NCBI RefSeq assembly: GCF_029338355.1
Contig: NZ_CP119802.1
Location: 2,170,001 to 2,234,000 of the forward strand
Origin: Halosegnis marinus
GTDB lineage: Archaea; Halobacteriota; Halobacteria; Halobacteriales; Haloarculaceae
DNA length: 64,000 nucleotides
Direction of reading: 5' to 3'
How positions within the stretch are numbered: position 1 is the stretch's first letter; every line of letters begins with the position of its first letter. A model generated the notes under the pieces. The model had not been told where the DNA came from, searched no databases, and saw nothing but the letters and a program-made list of their open reading frames with translations. Positions 18,686 through 27,131 of this stretch are shown here, piece after piece. The position numbers and the translations under genes were made by a program.

Positions 18686-20062
18686 CTACCAGACGTCCTC
18701 GACGACGACGGTCTGCTCGCGGCCGGGACCGACGCCGACGCAGTAGACGGGCGCGTCGAGTTCGTCGGCGACGTATTCGAGGTAGGCGCGGGCGTTCTCC
18801 GGGAGCGCGTCGTACCCCTCGGCGGCGACGGCCTCGGAGTCGAACGCCGGCCAGCCGTCGAACGTGCGGAAGTTCGCCTCACACCGGCCCCACTGCTCGG
18901 TGGTGGCGGGCATCGTCAGCGTCTCCTCGCCGTCGAGCGTGTACGAGTGGCCGACCTTCACCTCGTCGAGGCCGGCGAGCACGTCCACGTGGTTGACGGC
19001 GATACCGGAGAAGCCGTTGACGCGCGCCGAGTGGCGAAGCATCGGCAGGTCGAGCCAGCCCACTCTGCGCGGACGGCCGGTGACGGTGCCGTACTCGCCG
19101 CCCTCCTCGCGGATGTAGGTGGCGAGGTCCTCGTTCTCGCCGGCGCCCTGTTCGTCGTAGCCGGGGGTGTCGCCGACGACGCCGCCGAGTTCGGTGGGCA
19201 TCGGGCCGGAGCCGACGCGGGTGAGGTACCCCTTCACGATGCCGAGTATCTCGCCCGCGCCGACGACCGCGGGGCTCGTCCCCGAGCCGACGGCCGCGCC
19301 GCCGGCGGTCGGGTTCGAGGAGGTGACGTACGGGTAGTTCCCGTGGTCGATGTCGATGATGGTCCCCTGTGCGCCCTCGAACATCACCTGCTGCCCCTCG
19401 TCGCGGGCGGCGGCGACGTACTCGCCGGCGTTGACGACCATGTCGCGCTCCGCGAGGCGTTCGCCGAACGTGCGGGCGTGGTCGTACATCGCGTCCACGT
19501 CGAGCGCCTCGGGGCGGTCGAGGTCGTCGGCAGGAACGCCGAACACCTCCTCGACGACGGCGCGCTTCTGGGGGACGACGCGTTCGAGCCGCGAGCGGAG
19601 CACGTCGGGCGCGAGCAGGTCGCCGACGCGGACGCCGCGCCGGCCCGCTTTGTCCTCGTAGGTCGGGCCGATGCCGCGGCCCGTGGTGCCGATCTCCTCG
19701 TCGTCCTCCTCCTTCGCCTTCTCCTCGATGCCGTCGAGCACGCGGTGGTACGGCATGATGACGTGGGCGCGCTCCGCGACGCGGACATCCGGGTCGAGGC
19801 CGCGCTCCGAGAGCGCGTCCAGTTCCTCGAACAGCGTCGCGGGGTTGACGACACAGCCGTTACCGAGCACGCCCACCTTGCCGCGGACGGCCCCCGACGG
19901 AACGAGCGAGAGCTTGTACTCCTCGCCCTCGTGAACGACAGTGTGACCCGCGTTGTCGCCGCCCTGATAGCGGACGACGACGTCGGCCGCATCGCCGTAG
20001 ACGTCGACGATGCCGCCCTTCCCTTCGTCGCCGAGTTGCGCGCCGACGATAGTGACGGTCAT
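18686..20062 (-). CDS. purA: adenylosuccinate synthetase
   Basis: 458 residues. GTP-dependent joining of IMP and aspartate, the first step from IMP to AMP. Motifs: VGAQLGDEGKGGIVD at the N-terminus with the catalytic Asp (the usual second Lys of GDEGKGK is Gly here), RYQGGDNAGHTVV with the catalytic His, TGRGIGPTYEDKAGR, and GAQGTIIDIDHGNYPYVTSSN. The C-terminal VGVGPGREQTV is the GTP-site loop. Start MTVTIVGAQ at 20062. Confidence 0.96.
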   Translation of the reverse strand: MTVTIVGAQLGDEGKGGIVDVYGDAADVVVRYQGGDNAGHTVVHEGEEYKLSLVPSGAVRGKVGVLGNGCVVNPATLFEELDALSERGLDPDVRVAERAHVIMPYHRVLDGIEEKAKEEDDEEIGTTGRGIGPTYEDKAGRRGVRVGDLLAPDVLRSRLERVVPQKRAVVEEVFGVPADDLDRPEALDVDAMYDHARTFGERLAERDMVVNAGEYVAAARDEGQQVMFEGAQGTIIDIDHGNYPYVTSSNPTAGGAAVGSGTSPAVVGAGEILGIVKGYLTRVGSGPMPTELGGVVGDTPGYDEQGAGENEDLATYIREEGGEYGTVTGRPRRVGWLDLPMLRHSARVNGFSGIAVNHVDVLAGLDEVKVGHSYTLDGEETLTMPATTEQWGRCEANFRTFDGWPAFDSEAVAAEGYDALPENARAYLEYVADELDAPVYCVGVGPGREQTVVVEDVW

Positions 20063-20225
20063 TACACGGAGAGGTCCGAGGCACCGACTAAACCGGTTTC
20101 GATAGCGCGGGCGCGCCGCCCCGGCCCCGGACGGAGACTGTAACACGGGAGAGGGTCACAAGGGCTATAACCGAGGACCGCGGAACGTGAACTCGTGCGT
20201 TGTTCCTCACCCGCATAGGGGAACC

Positions 20226-20232
20226 TTTAAAA
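20226..20232 (+). promoter_or_regulatory. TATA box of the small wHTH regulator
   Basis: TTTAAAA starts exactly 33 nt before the ATG at 20259, indicating a leaderless transcript. This TTTAAA form contrasts with the ATAACAAAG form used from 40.9 kb on. Confidence 0.75.
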
Positions 20233-20258
20233 GCGGACAACACAAGTTAACAAATGCC

Positions 20259-20564
20259 ATGATAGACAGGCTTGAGAAGGAGGTCGATATGCTCGAACGG
20301 CACCTCCAGGTCCTCCGGATGGTCATCGAGAACGAGCCTATCGGCATCGTCAAGATGTCGAACGAGACGGGCTACCCCCACCACAAGGTGCGCTACTCGC
20401 TGCGCGTGCTCGAGGAGGAGAACCTCATCGAGCCCTCCAGCCAGGGCGCCATCACGACGGAGACCACCGTGGAGTTCGTCGGCGACCTCGACGGCAAGAT
20501 AGACGAGATCGTCGACAAACTCGACGGAATGAAGATAGACGACGTGCCGGAGATAGAGTCCTAG
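20259..20564 (+). CDS. small winged-helix transcriptional regulator
   Basis: 101 residues. A short N-terminal helix MIDRLEKEVDMLERHLQV (coiled-coil-like, probably dimerising) precedes a winged helix: IENEPIGIVKMSNETGYPHH (turn), KVRYSLRVLEEENLIEPS (recognition helix), QGAITTETTVEFV (wing). The C-terminal tail LDGKIDEIVDKLDGMKIDDV is charged and helical. I recall this as a highly conserved haloarchaeal protein without a studied role. The start is fixed by the TATA spacing. Confidence 0.85.
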   Translation: MIDRLEKEVDMLERHLQVLRMVIENEPIGIVKMSNETGYPHHKVRYSLRVLEEENLIEPSSQGAITTETTVEFVGDLDGKIDEIVDKLDGMKIDDVPEIES

Positions 20565-22861
20565 AGGTCCGGAACCGAGAGGTGGAACTCGTCGTCGCGG
20601 GACTCGACGAGCGAGAGGTGGAAGCCGCGATTTCTCGACTCCTTCACGTAGCTCAGCCGCGAGTCCCGACTGAGTAGGCTCCCGCTCGTGGCGTCGCGAG
20701 CCGTCTCCAGGGCGGGCGACTCGTAGAACGCCGCCGTGAGGTAGAACGCGCCCGCGAACGTCCGCTCCGCGCGACACACCGCGACGGCGTCCCGGACGAG
20801 TTCGGCCATCTCCTCCTCCCCGACGGGCTCGCGGGACGCGTCGAGGTTCGCCGCGAACAGCGGCTCGCCCATCCGGTCGCGACAGACGACGTCGAAGCCG
20901 ACCTCGACCTCCTCGTCGCCGTCCGGGACCGCGATGGCCCCGTCCAACTCGATGCGGTCGATGTCGGGCAGGGCGTCGTAGAGGTCCCCCATCCGGTCGG
21001 CGTTGCCCGTGTCGCGCACCTCGAAGACGAGCCGCGCGACGAGCCACTCCGCGAACCGGTAGCGCTGGCTCGCGTGGAGCCACTCCTCGAACGGGCGGCC
21101 GTCGACGCTCGCGCCCTCGGCCTCGAACCGCGTGTGCGAGGTGATACGCAGGTTCTCGCGTAACTCCTCCGGGCTCCCGTTGCCGTCGCGGGCGTCCTCC
21201 ACCGTCGTCTTCCCCTTCGACGCGTAGCGGACGAACAGGTTCGTCCCCGCGAGCGCCTCCGCCTCGGTCAGCGACGGGCCGTCGCCGCTTCCCCCGAGCT
21301 CCGCCTCGAGGTCGTTGATCCGGCCGCGCAGACGCTCGGCCTCCCCGCGGAGGTCGTCCCGTTCGGCTTCGAGGTCGTCACGGTCGTTCCGGACCCGTTC
21401 GAGCTCCGACTCGACGCGGGCCAGCTCCTCCCGCGCCTCGTCGCGCTCGGTCTCGGCGACGGCGAGCGACTCGCGGACGCCGGCCAGTTCCTCGCGGAGC
21501 TCGGCGAGCTCCTCGGGGTCCGCGCCGTCGGCCTCCCGCGATTCGGGCTCCCGCTCGGGGTCGGGCGACGGGTCCGGCTGCCGGCGCGCGCCGGGTCGGT
21601 CGCGCCGACCGCCGACCGCCGCCGCGGCCGACCCGTCGCCCTCCGCGGTCCGCTCGGGGTCGAGCGACGGGACCGACCGGGAGGCGAGCCGTTCGGTCGG
21701 CGACGCCGCCGCGCCGGCCGGCTCCGACGCCTCCTCCGCCGGCGGCGCCTCGGGCGCGTTCGACACCGCGCTCGCGGCCGTCCCCTCGTCGGCGTCGCGA
21801 CCGACGAGGTCGTCGCCCGCGGGCGGCTCCTCCTCGCGGGAGACGCGCGCCACCGCGCCGACCGGGTCGTCGCGGTCGGCGGCGCCGTCCCGGTCGTCGG
21901 ACTCGTCCCCGGCGGGGTCGCCCCCCGCCGGCTCGGCGACGTCTGCTTCCGGGCCAGCCGTCCGGGCCGCGGTCCCGTCCGGCTCGGCGTCGGGCTCTGT
22001 CCCGTCGTCCGCGTCGGCCTCCGCGTCCGGCTCGTCTCCCGTACCATCGGCCTCCGGCTCCTCGTCGGTCACGGCGTCCGCCTCGGCGGTCGAATCCGCG
22101 TCCCCGGTCGCCGCGGCGGCCACGGCCGCGCCGCCCGCGGCGCCGGCCACCCCGTCCTCGCGACCGACCGAGTCGTCGTCGGGCTCCGCTCCGTCGTCCG
22201 CGTCGGCCTCGTCGTCCACGTCGGGCGCGGCCCCCGCCGCTGCGCCGCCCGCGCCGACGCCCGCGGCGGCCCCCGGCGACGAGTCCTCGGTCTCGGGTAT
22301 CTCGGTCACGTCGATGTCGGCGGCGACCACCTCGTAGATACCCACTTCGTCGTGTGCGTCCTCGCGGGCCTCGTCGCCGGTCTTCAGGCGCCGGGCGTTG
22401 CCGACGAACGCGAGGTCCATCGAGCGCCCGGCCTGATACACGGTGTAGTAGTCGCCGGAGAGGACGTTCTCCGAGAGCTCGACGTAGCCCGTGAAGCCGC
22501 CCTCGGTGAGGGTTCCGTCCACCTCCTCGATGGGCGTCTGCTGGGTGTAGTAGCGGCCGCGCGTCTCGCCGCCGGCGAGCATCATCGCGACGAGCAGGGG
22601 GACGGAGGGATGGGGTGCCTCGTACACCGTGCCGTCGGCGTCGGCGAACCGCTCGATGTCGCCCGCCTCGAACTCGGGGCCGGCGGCCGTCTGCTTGTAC
22701 AGGCGGACGGCGACGACGCGGCCGTTCACGAACAGCGCCCACGTGCTGCCGGCGGAGACGGCCCCGGAGAAGTCGGCGTCGGCGAGGTCGTGCAGGCCGG
22801 CGTAGCCGCCCGAGAAGGGACGGCTCTTCCAGCCCTCTATCTCCTCGACCCAGGTGTCCAT
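20561..22861 (-). CDS. large haloarchaeal protein with two conserved ends and acidic linker (DUF7527-like)
   Basis: 766 residues in three parts. Residues 1-190 form a conserved globular domain (GWKSRPFSGGYAGLHDLADA, STWALFVNGRVVAVRLY). Residues 190-430 are low-complexity, rich in Ala, Glu, Asp and Gly. Residues about 440-530 are a strongly predicted coiled coil (RVESELERVRNDRDDLEAER). Residues about 540-766 form a second conserved domain (GTNLFVRYASKGKTTVEDA). No membrane span. It resembles haloarchaeal DUF7527 proteins, role unknown. Its stop shares a CTAG with that of the convergent regulator gene. Confidence 0.78.
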   Translation of the reverse strand: MDTWVEEIEGWKSRPFSGGYAGLHDLADADFSGAVSAGSTWALFVNGRVVAVRLYKQTAAGPEFEAGDIERFADADGTVYEAPHPSVPLLVAMMLAGGETRGRYYTQQTPIEEVDGTLTEGGFTGYVELSENVLSGDYYTVYQAGRSMDLAFVGNARRLKTGDEAREDAHDEVGIYEVVAADIDVTEIPETEDSSPGAAAGVGAGGAAAGAAPDVDDEADADDGAEPDDDSVGREDGVAGAAGGAAVAAAATGDADSTAEADAVTDEEPEADGTGDEPDAEADADDGTEPDAEPDGTAARTAGPEADVAEPAGGDPAGDESDDRDGAADRDDPVGAVARVSREEEPPAGDDLVGRDADEGTAASAVSNAPEAPPAEEASEPAGAAASPTERLASRSVPSLDPERTAEGDGSAAAAVGGRRDRPGARRQPDPSPDPEREPESREADGADPEELAELREELAGVRESLAVAETERDEAREELARVESELERVRNDRDDLEAERDDLRGEAERLRGRINDLEAELGGSGDGPSLTEAEALAGTNLFVRYASKGKTTVEDARDGNGSPEELRENLRITSHTRFEAEGASVDGRPFEEWLHASQRYRFAEWLVARLVFEVRDTGNADRMGDLYDALPDIDRIELDGAIAVPDGDEEVEVGFDVVCRDRMGEPLFAANLDASREPVGEEEMAELVRDAVAVCRAERTFAGAFYLTAAFYESPALETARDATSGSLLSRDSRLSYVKESRNRGFHLSLVESRDDEFHLSVPDL

Positions 22862-22909
22862 GTACGAGTCGAAACGCCACCGGACGCAAATACGTTCCGG
22901 CCGGCGGAC

Positions 22910-23866
22910 TCAGCGGTTCCGCCCGACCGGGAACGACACCCGGTCGGGATGCTCGTTCAGCGCCGCGAGCAACCGTTCGTAGAGGTCGTTACGCACGCGC
23001 GTGCCGCGGCGCGGGTGGACGAGGTAGCGCAGGCGGAGTTCCACCCACGACTCGCCCTGCCGGACGTTCACGCTCGGTCGCTCGCCCACCTCCAGTTCGA
23101 CGGGCGTCTCCGCGAGCCGTTCGCGGTACTGCGCGACGTGTTCCGCCATCTCGGCGCCGAGGTAGTCGTCGGCCGTCTCGACCATCAGCTCCCGCGCGAA
23201 CGCGAGGTCCGTCTCGTAGGCGACCTGTATCGACAGCTCGTTCCACACGTACGGGAACCCCTCCCACGAGTAGTTGTGGACGTGGGAGGAGAGCACGACG
23301 GAGTTGGGGAGCGTGACGATGCGGCCGGAGGGCTGGTGGGTCGAGACGAGGTCGCCGTTGATCTCCCACAGCGTCGTGACGAGGAAGTCCACCGCCACCA
23401 CGTCCCCCTTCGACCCCTCGATGGCGACGCGGTCGCCGACCTGGTACGGCCGCTTCAGCATGATGTAGAGCCAGCCGATGAGCGAGAACAGCGGCTGTTG
23501 GAGCGCGAAGGTAACCGCGAAGCCCACGACGCCGAGCGAGACGAGCAGGCCGACCCACTGCTCGGTGACGACGCCGAAGCCGGCCGCGAGCGCCGCGCCG
23601 CCGACGGCGAGCTTCACGACGTTGCGGACGTCGTGCTTCCGGCGCTTGTCGGCCGCCCGCGCGACGAGGAATCCCGCGACGACGAGGTAAACGCCGTAGG
23701 CCGCGAGCGCCACCGCGGCGAGCGTGAGCCCCTTCACCACGAGGAACTGGAGGGTGAGGTCGCCGAGCGGGGTCGCGATGGGCTCCGCGAGCGCGCGCTC
23801 GACGACGCGGGCGGCCACGACCGCGAGGGCCGCGAGCACGAGCGAGACGTAACCGACGCGTTTCAC
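22910..23866 (-). CDS. MscS-family mechanosensitive channel
   Basis: 318 residues. Three to four N-terminal hydrophobic segments (4-25, 50-70, 88-108, 118-135) lead into the MscS beta domain with GDRVAIEGSKGDVVAVDFLVTTL, then VVLSSHVHNYSWE and the alpha/beta C-terminal domain. Length fits small-conductance MscS proteins that release osmolytes on hypo-osmotic shock, a likely need in a halophile. Confidence 0.92.
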   Translation of the reverse strand: MKRVGYVSLVLAALAVVAARVVERALAEPIATPLGDLTLQFLVVKGLTLAAVALAAYGVYLVVAGFLVARAADKRRKHDVRNVVKLAVGGAALAAGFGVVTEQWVGLLVSLGVVGFAVTFALQQPLFSLIGWLYIMLKRPYQVGDRVAIEGSKGDVVAVDFLVTTLWEINGDLVSTHQPSGRIVTLPNSVVLSSHVHNYSWEGFPYVWNELSIQVAYETDLAFARELMVETADDYLGAEMAEHVAQYRERLAETPVELEVGERPSVNVRQGESWVELRLRYLVHPRRGTRVRNDLYERLLAALNEHPDRVSFPVGRNR

Positions 23867-23994
23867 GGCCGGGGGTCGAGGGGGACGGGGGAAAAGGTTC
23901 CGTCCGGTCCGGGGGTCGTCGGTCCCGTGTGGGCGCGAAACCGTACGGTGTGGGCCGTGTGAGCGCCTTTCATGCGGGTGGTCGTCACGCTGAG

Positions 23995-24001
23995 TTTAAA
24001 T
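23995..24001 (+). promoter_or_regulatory. TATA box of the 62-aa membrane protein gene
   Basis: TTTAAAT, 31 nt before the ATG at 24026, the spacing of a leaderless transcript. This supports the start at MTNLLAALG rather than further upstream. Confidence 0.7.
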
Positions 24002-24025
24002 GGCCGAGACGGTTTGAAACCGGTA

Positions 24026-24214
24026 ATGACGAACCTCCTCGCCGCGCTCGGCGTGGCCGCCGGCGGGCTCGCCCTCTCGGGCCTCGGCGCCACGCTCGAC
24101 AGCGTCCTCATCACGGCCGTCGGCCTGCTCTCCGTCGGCCTCGTCGTCGCGCCGCTGTTCGCCGCCCGCCTCGCCGACCTCGTCGGCGGGCGCGCGGCCG
24201 GCGCGGGGAAGTAG
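24026..24214 (+). CDS. small membrane protein, 62 aa
   Basis: 62 residues, MTNLLAALGVAAGGLALSG onward, with two hydrophobic segments (about 3-24 and 27-50) and a short basic Gly-rich tail. Not recognised; likely a two-span membrane protein. It converges with the thioredoxin-like gene, stop codons one base apart. Confidence 0.7.
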   Translation: MTNLLAALGVAAGGLALSGLGATLDSVLITAVGLLSVGLVVAPLFAARLADLVGGRAAGAGK

Positions 24215-24215
24215 C

Positions 24216-24788
24216 TCAGGCCTCCGGCCACTTGATGGAACAGCCCCGCGAGGGGTTGTCGTCCAGTTCCACGTCCTCGCCCGCGAGCACCGCGTCGATA
24301 GCTCGCCGCGCCTCGGAGCCGGGGCCACCGGACGGCTCGTCGTCGGGGTTGAGCGCGTCGTCGAGCCGGCCGTGGTACTTCAGCACCCACTCCCCGTCCT
24401 CCCGTCCGAAGAGGAACGGGTCCGGGGTGCAGACGGCGCCGTACGCGTCCGCGACCGAGGCGTCGTCGTCGCGGAGGTACGCGTCGTAGGCGACCGTCCC
24501 GTCGTCCACGAGTTCGCACATCCGCTCGTAGGAGTCGTCGGGGTACTCCTCGGCGTCGTTGGGGTTGATGCCGACGACGGCGCAGTCGTCGTAGTCGGCC
24601 GCGATGGCGTTGAGCGCGCCGAACTTCGCCTTCGCGTACGGACAGTGGTTGCAGGTGAAGACGACGAGCAGCGCGTCGTTGTCGGCGAAGGAGTCGGGGG
24701 TGTAGCTGGCCCCGTCCGTGCCGTCCAGCCGGAAGTCGGGGGCGACGTCGCCGCGGTGCAGTTCGGACTCGGATTCTGCCTGGACCAT
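24216..24788 (-). CDS. thioredoxin-fold peroxiredoxin/redoxin protein
   Basis: 190 residues of the AhpC/TSA-redoxin class: APDFRLDGTDGASYTPDSF at the N-terminus, then LLVVFTCNHCPYAKA, with the thiol motif CNHC (a CxxC at about residue 49) rather than the single peroxidatic Cys of classic AhpC, then CTPDPFLFGREDGEW with a cis-Pro region. The family (RedB/DUF-type thioredoxins with CNHCPY) may be a thiol reductase or peroxidase. A late Cys in GCSIKWPEA might be a third redox Cys. It is cytoplasmic: no signal peptide. Confidence 0.9.
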   Translation of the reverse strand: MVQAESESELHRGDVAPDFRLDGTDGASYTPDSFADNDALLVVFTCNHCPYAKAKFGALNAIAADYDDCAVVGINPNDAEEYPDDSYERMCELVDDGTVAYDAYLRDDDASVADAYGAVCTPDPFLFGREDGEWVLKYHGRLDDALNPDDEPSGGPGSEARRAIDAVLAGEDVELDDNPSRGCSIKWPEA

Positions 24789-24826
24789 ACCCGCAGTAGC
24801 GGCGCGCCGGCCAAAGGCGTTGTGCG

Positions 24827-25243
24827 CTACTCGACGGCGACGAGGTAGACGGCGACGATCGCGAGCGCGACGCCCGCGACCTTCCGGGCCGTGAGCGGTT
24901 CGTCGAGGAGGAACACGCCGGCGGCCGCCGAGGTGACGAGGAACGTCCCGAACACGGGGACGACGACGGAGACGGGGCCGAGCGCGAGCGCCCGGTAGTA
25001 GGCGATGATGCCGACCGAGAGGAACGCGCCGGCAGCGAACATGTACTTGGCGTCGGGGTGAGTGAGCGAGGCGACGGGGTTGCCGTTCGTGGCGAGGACG
25101 ACCGCGAGCGCCGCGACGGCGAGCATCCCGTTCGTGACGAGCGCGACGGTCGTGCTGGGGAGGTCGCGCGTGGCGAGCTTCGTCAGCGGCGCGACGAAGG
25201 TGTACGCCGCCAGCCCGAGCAGGGCGTAGGGGAGATAGCGCAT
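24827..25243 (-). CDS. EamA-like half-length membrane transporter
   Basis: 138 residues with four to five hydrophobic segments, equal to one EamA/DMT repeat: YALLGLAAYTFVAPLTKLA, IAYYRALALGPVSVVVP and FLLDEPLTARKVAGVALAIVAVYLV, the characteristic last two helices. Small EamA proteins act as dimers, like EmrE-type transporters. Start at 25243 (MRYLPYALLG); the eight codons upstream are Arg-rich and unlikely. Substrate unknown. Confidence 0.85.
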   Translation of the reverse strand: MRYLPYALLGLAAYTFVAPLTKLATRDLPSTTVALVTNGMLAVAALAVVLATNGNPVASLTHPDAKYMFAAGAFLSVGIIAYYRALALGPVSVVVPVFGTFLVTSAAAGVFLLDEPLTARKVAGVALAIVAVYLVAVE

Positions 25244-25310
25244 ACCGCGGCGACGGGCCGCGGGCACAAACGGCCGTCGGCTTCATGCGGGAGGGTTGTG
25301 AACGCCATCT

Positions 25311-27131
25311 ATGGTCACACGCGGAACGGCGCTGAAGGTGGGAGCCGTGCTGCTCCTGCTCGTCGGCGCCGGGGTCGGAGCGTATCTCTACCAGCTCGGC
25401 TCCGACTTCCAGCAGCCGACGGTCGAGTCCGTCGAGTCGGAGTTCGGCGCGGTCGAGGGCGACACGACCGAGATACGGACGCGGCTGGTGCTCGACAACC
25501 CCAACGACCAGTCCATTCCCGGTGCGGCGCGGCTCGGGTTCGCCGTGACGATGAACGGCGTTCCGGTCGCCGACGGGTCGAAGGGCGGCGTCGGCCTCCG
25601 GCCGGGACGCAACGAACTGAACGTCACCGTCCCGCTGCGCAACGAACAGATACCGGCGTGGTGGGTCACCCACGTCAACAACGACGAGCGTACGGAGCTC
25701 GTGACGGCCCCGAGCGTCTCGCTCCCGGGCCTGCCGGTGAGCGTCGACCTGCCGAACCGGACCCGGACCATCGAGACGGACCTGCTCGGGGCCGTCACCT
25801 CCGAGGGCGAGCGCACCGTCGCGGTGGGGAACACCTCGGTGATGACCGTCTCGAACCAGCGCGCCTCGTGGGGCGAGGCGACGGCCGAGGAGACGCCCCT
25901 CGAAGTCCGGACGGACATCGAGAACGTCCACGACTACCCCGTCAGGCTCGACGGCACCGCCTACACCATCGAGATGAACGGCGTCGTCGTCGGCAACGGG
26001 ACCACGGACGACTCCTTCGTCCTCCAGCCGGGCGAGTCGGGCACGTTCGCCGCGAACCCGGTCATCGACACGCCGCGGATGGCCGACTGGTGGGCGAGCC
26101 ACGTCGCGGCGAACGAGACGACGCGCCTCTCCGTGCGGGTGTACGGACTGGTCGAGCAGGACGGCGAGCTCGAACGCGTCCCCATCACCGTCTTCGAGCG
26201 GGAGGCCGAACTCCGCACCGACCTCCTCGGCGAGGGGGGTACCGAGGTGGAGAGCATCGACACGGGCGCCGACGAGTTCGCCTACGAGCAGCCGTCGCTC
26301 GTCGCCTCCGCCAGCGGCTGGGGCGAGGTCGGGGAGACGACGACCGAAATAGAGACCGAGGTCGTCGTGAACAACCCCAACGACGGAGCCGTGGGCGACC
26401 TCGTCTCGCTGTCGGTCGCCGAGGAGACACACATCAACGGGGTCCGGGCCGCCTCCGGCGAGGGGAGCCTCGACGGGCTGGCGCCGGGGAACAACACCCT
26501 CGCGCTCGTCAGCGAGTTCCGCCACGACGCGGTGCCGGAGTGGTGGGCGCGCCACCTCAACCGCGGCGAGGCCTCGACCGTCGTGACGACGACGAACGCG
26601 ACGGCCGACATCGGCGTGACGCGCCTCGCCGCGCCCGAACCCGAGCGGACGCGCACCGTCTCGACGGACCTGCTCGCGGGCTTCAACAGCACCGAGCCGG
26701 ACGAGATACGGCAGTCGGGGCAAACCGTCGCGACCATCACCGAGACGCGGGCGACGTGGGGCGAGGCGACCGCGGAGACCGCGCCCATCGACACCGCCGT
26801 CACCATCCGCAACGAGCGGAGCCGGTTCATCACCGTCCGCGACATCACCTACACGGTGCGGCTGAACGACGTGGCGCTGGCCGACAACCGCACCGTCGAC
26901 GAGACGTACACGATATCGCCGCTCTCGACGCGGACCATCGAGCCGCGGTTCCTGTTGAACAACTCCCGGATGGCCGACTGGTGGCCCACCCACGTCCGCA
27001 ACGGCGAGGAGTCCGTGATGACGACGGAGGTGTACGCCACCGTCGAGACGGCGCTCGGCACCCGGCGAGTCCGCCTCGACTCGTTCAGTCAGAACCGGAC
27101 GGTCGCGACGGAGTTCTTCGCCGAGAGCTAG
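25311..27131 (+). CDS. four-repeat LEA14/WHy-domain membrane-anchored protein
   Basis: 606 residues. One N-terminal membrane anchor (about 6-27, KVGAVLLLLVGAGVGAYLYQL) is followed by four tandem WHy (LEA type 2) domains starting near 40, 195, 340 and 480. Each copy has a TEIRTRLVLDNPN-like strand and ends in a WW-x2-H motif: AWWVTHV, DWWASHV, EWWARHL, DWWPTHV. The WHy fold is linked to desiccation and stress. Four copies in one protein is longer than the usual one or two. It is probably outside the membrane. The stop shares CTAG with the convergent MFS gene. Confidence 0.88.
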   Translation: MVTRGTALKVGAVLLLLVGAGVGAYLYQLGSDFQQPTVESVESEFGAVEGDTTEIRTRLVLDNPNDQSIPGAARLGFAVTMNGVPVADGSKGGVGLRPGRNELNVTVPLRNEQIPAWWVTHVNNDERTELVTAPSVSLPGLPVSVDLPNRTRTIETDLLGAVTSEGERTVAVGNTSVMTVSNQRASWGEATAEETPLEVRTDIENVHDYPVRLDGTAYTIEMNGVVVGNGTTDDSFVLQPGESGTFAANPVIDTPRMADWWASHVAANETTRLSVRVYGLVEQDGELERVPITVFEREAELRTDLLGEGGTEVESIDTGADEFAYEQPSLVASASGWGEVGETTTEIETEVVVNNPNDGAVGDLVSLSVAEETHINGVRAASGEGSLDGLAPGNNTLALVSEFRHDAVPEWWARHLNRGEASTVVTTTNATADIGVTRLAAPEPERTRTVSTDLLAGFNSTEPDEIRQSGQTVATITETRATWGEATAETAPIDTAVTIRNERSRFITVRDITYTVRLNDVALADNRTVDETYTISPLSTRTIEPRFLLNNSRMADWWPTHVRNGEESVMTTEVYATVETALGTRRVRLDSFSQNRTVATEFFAES

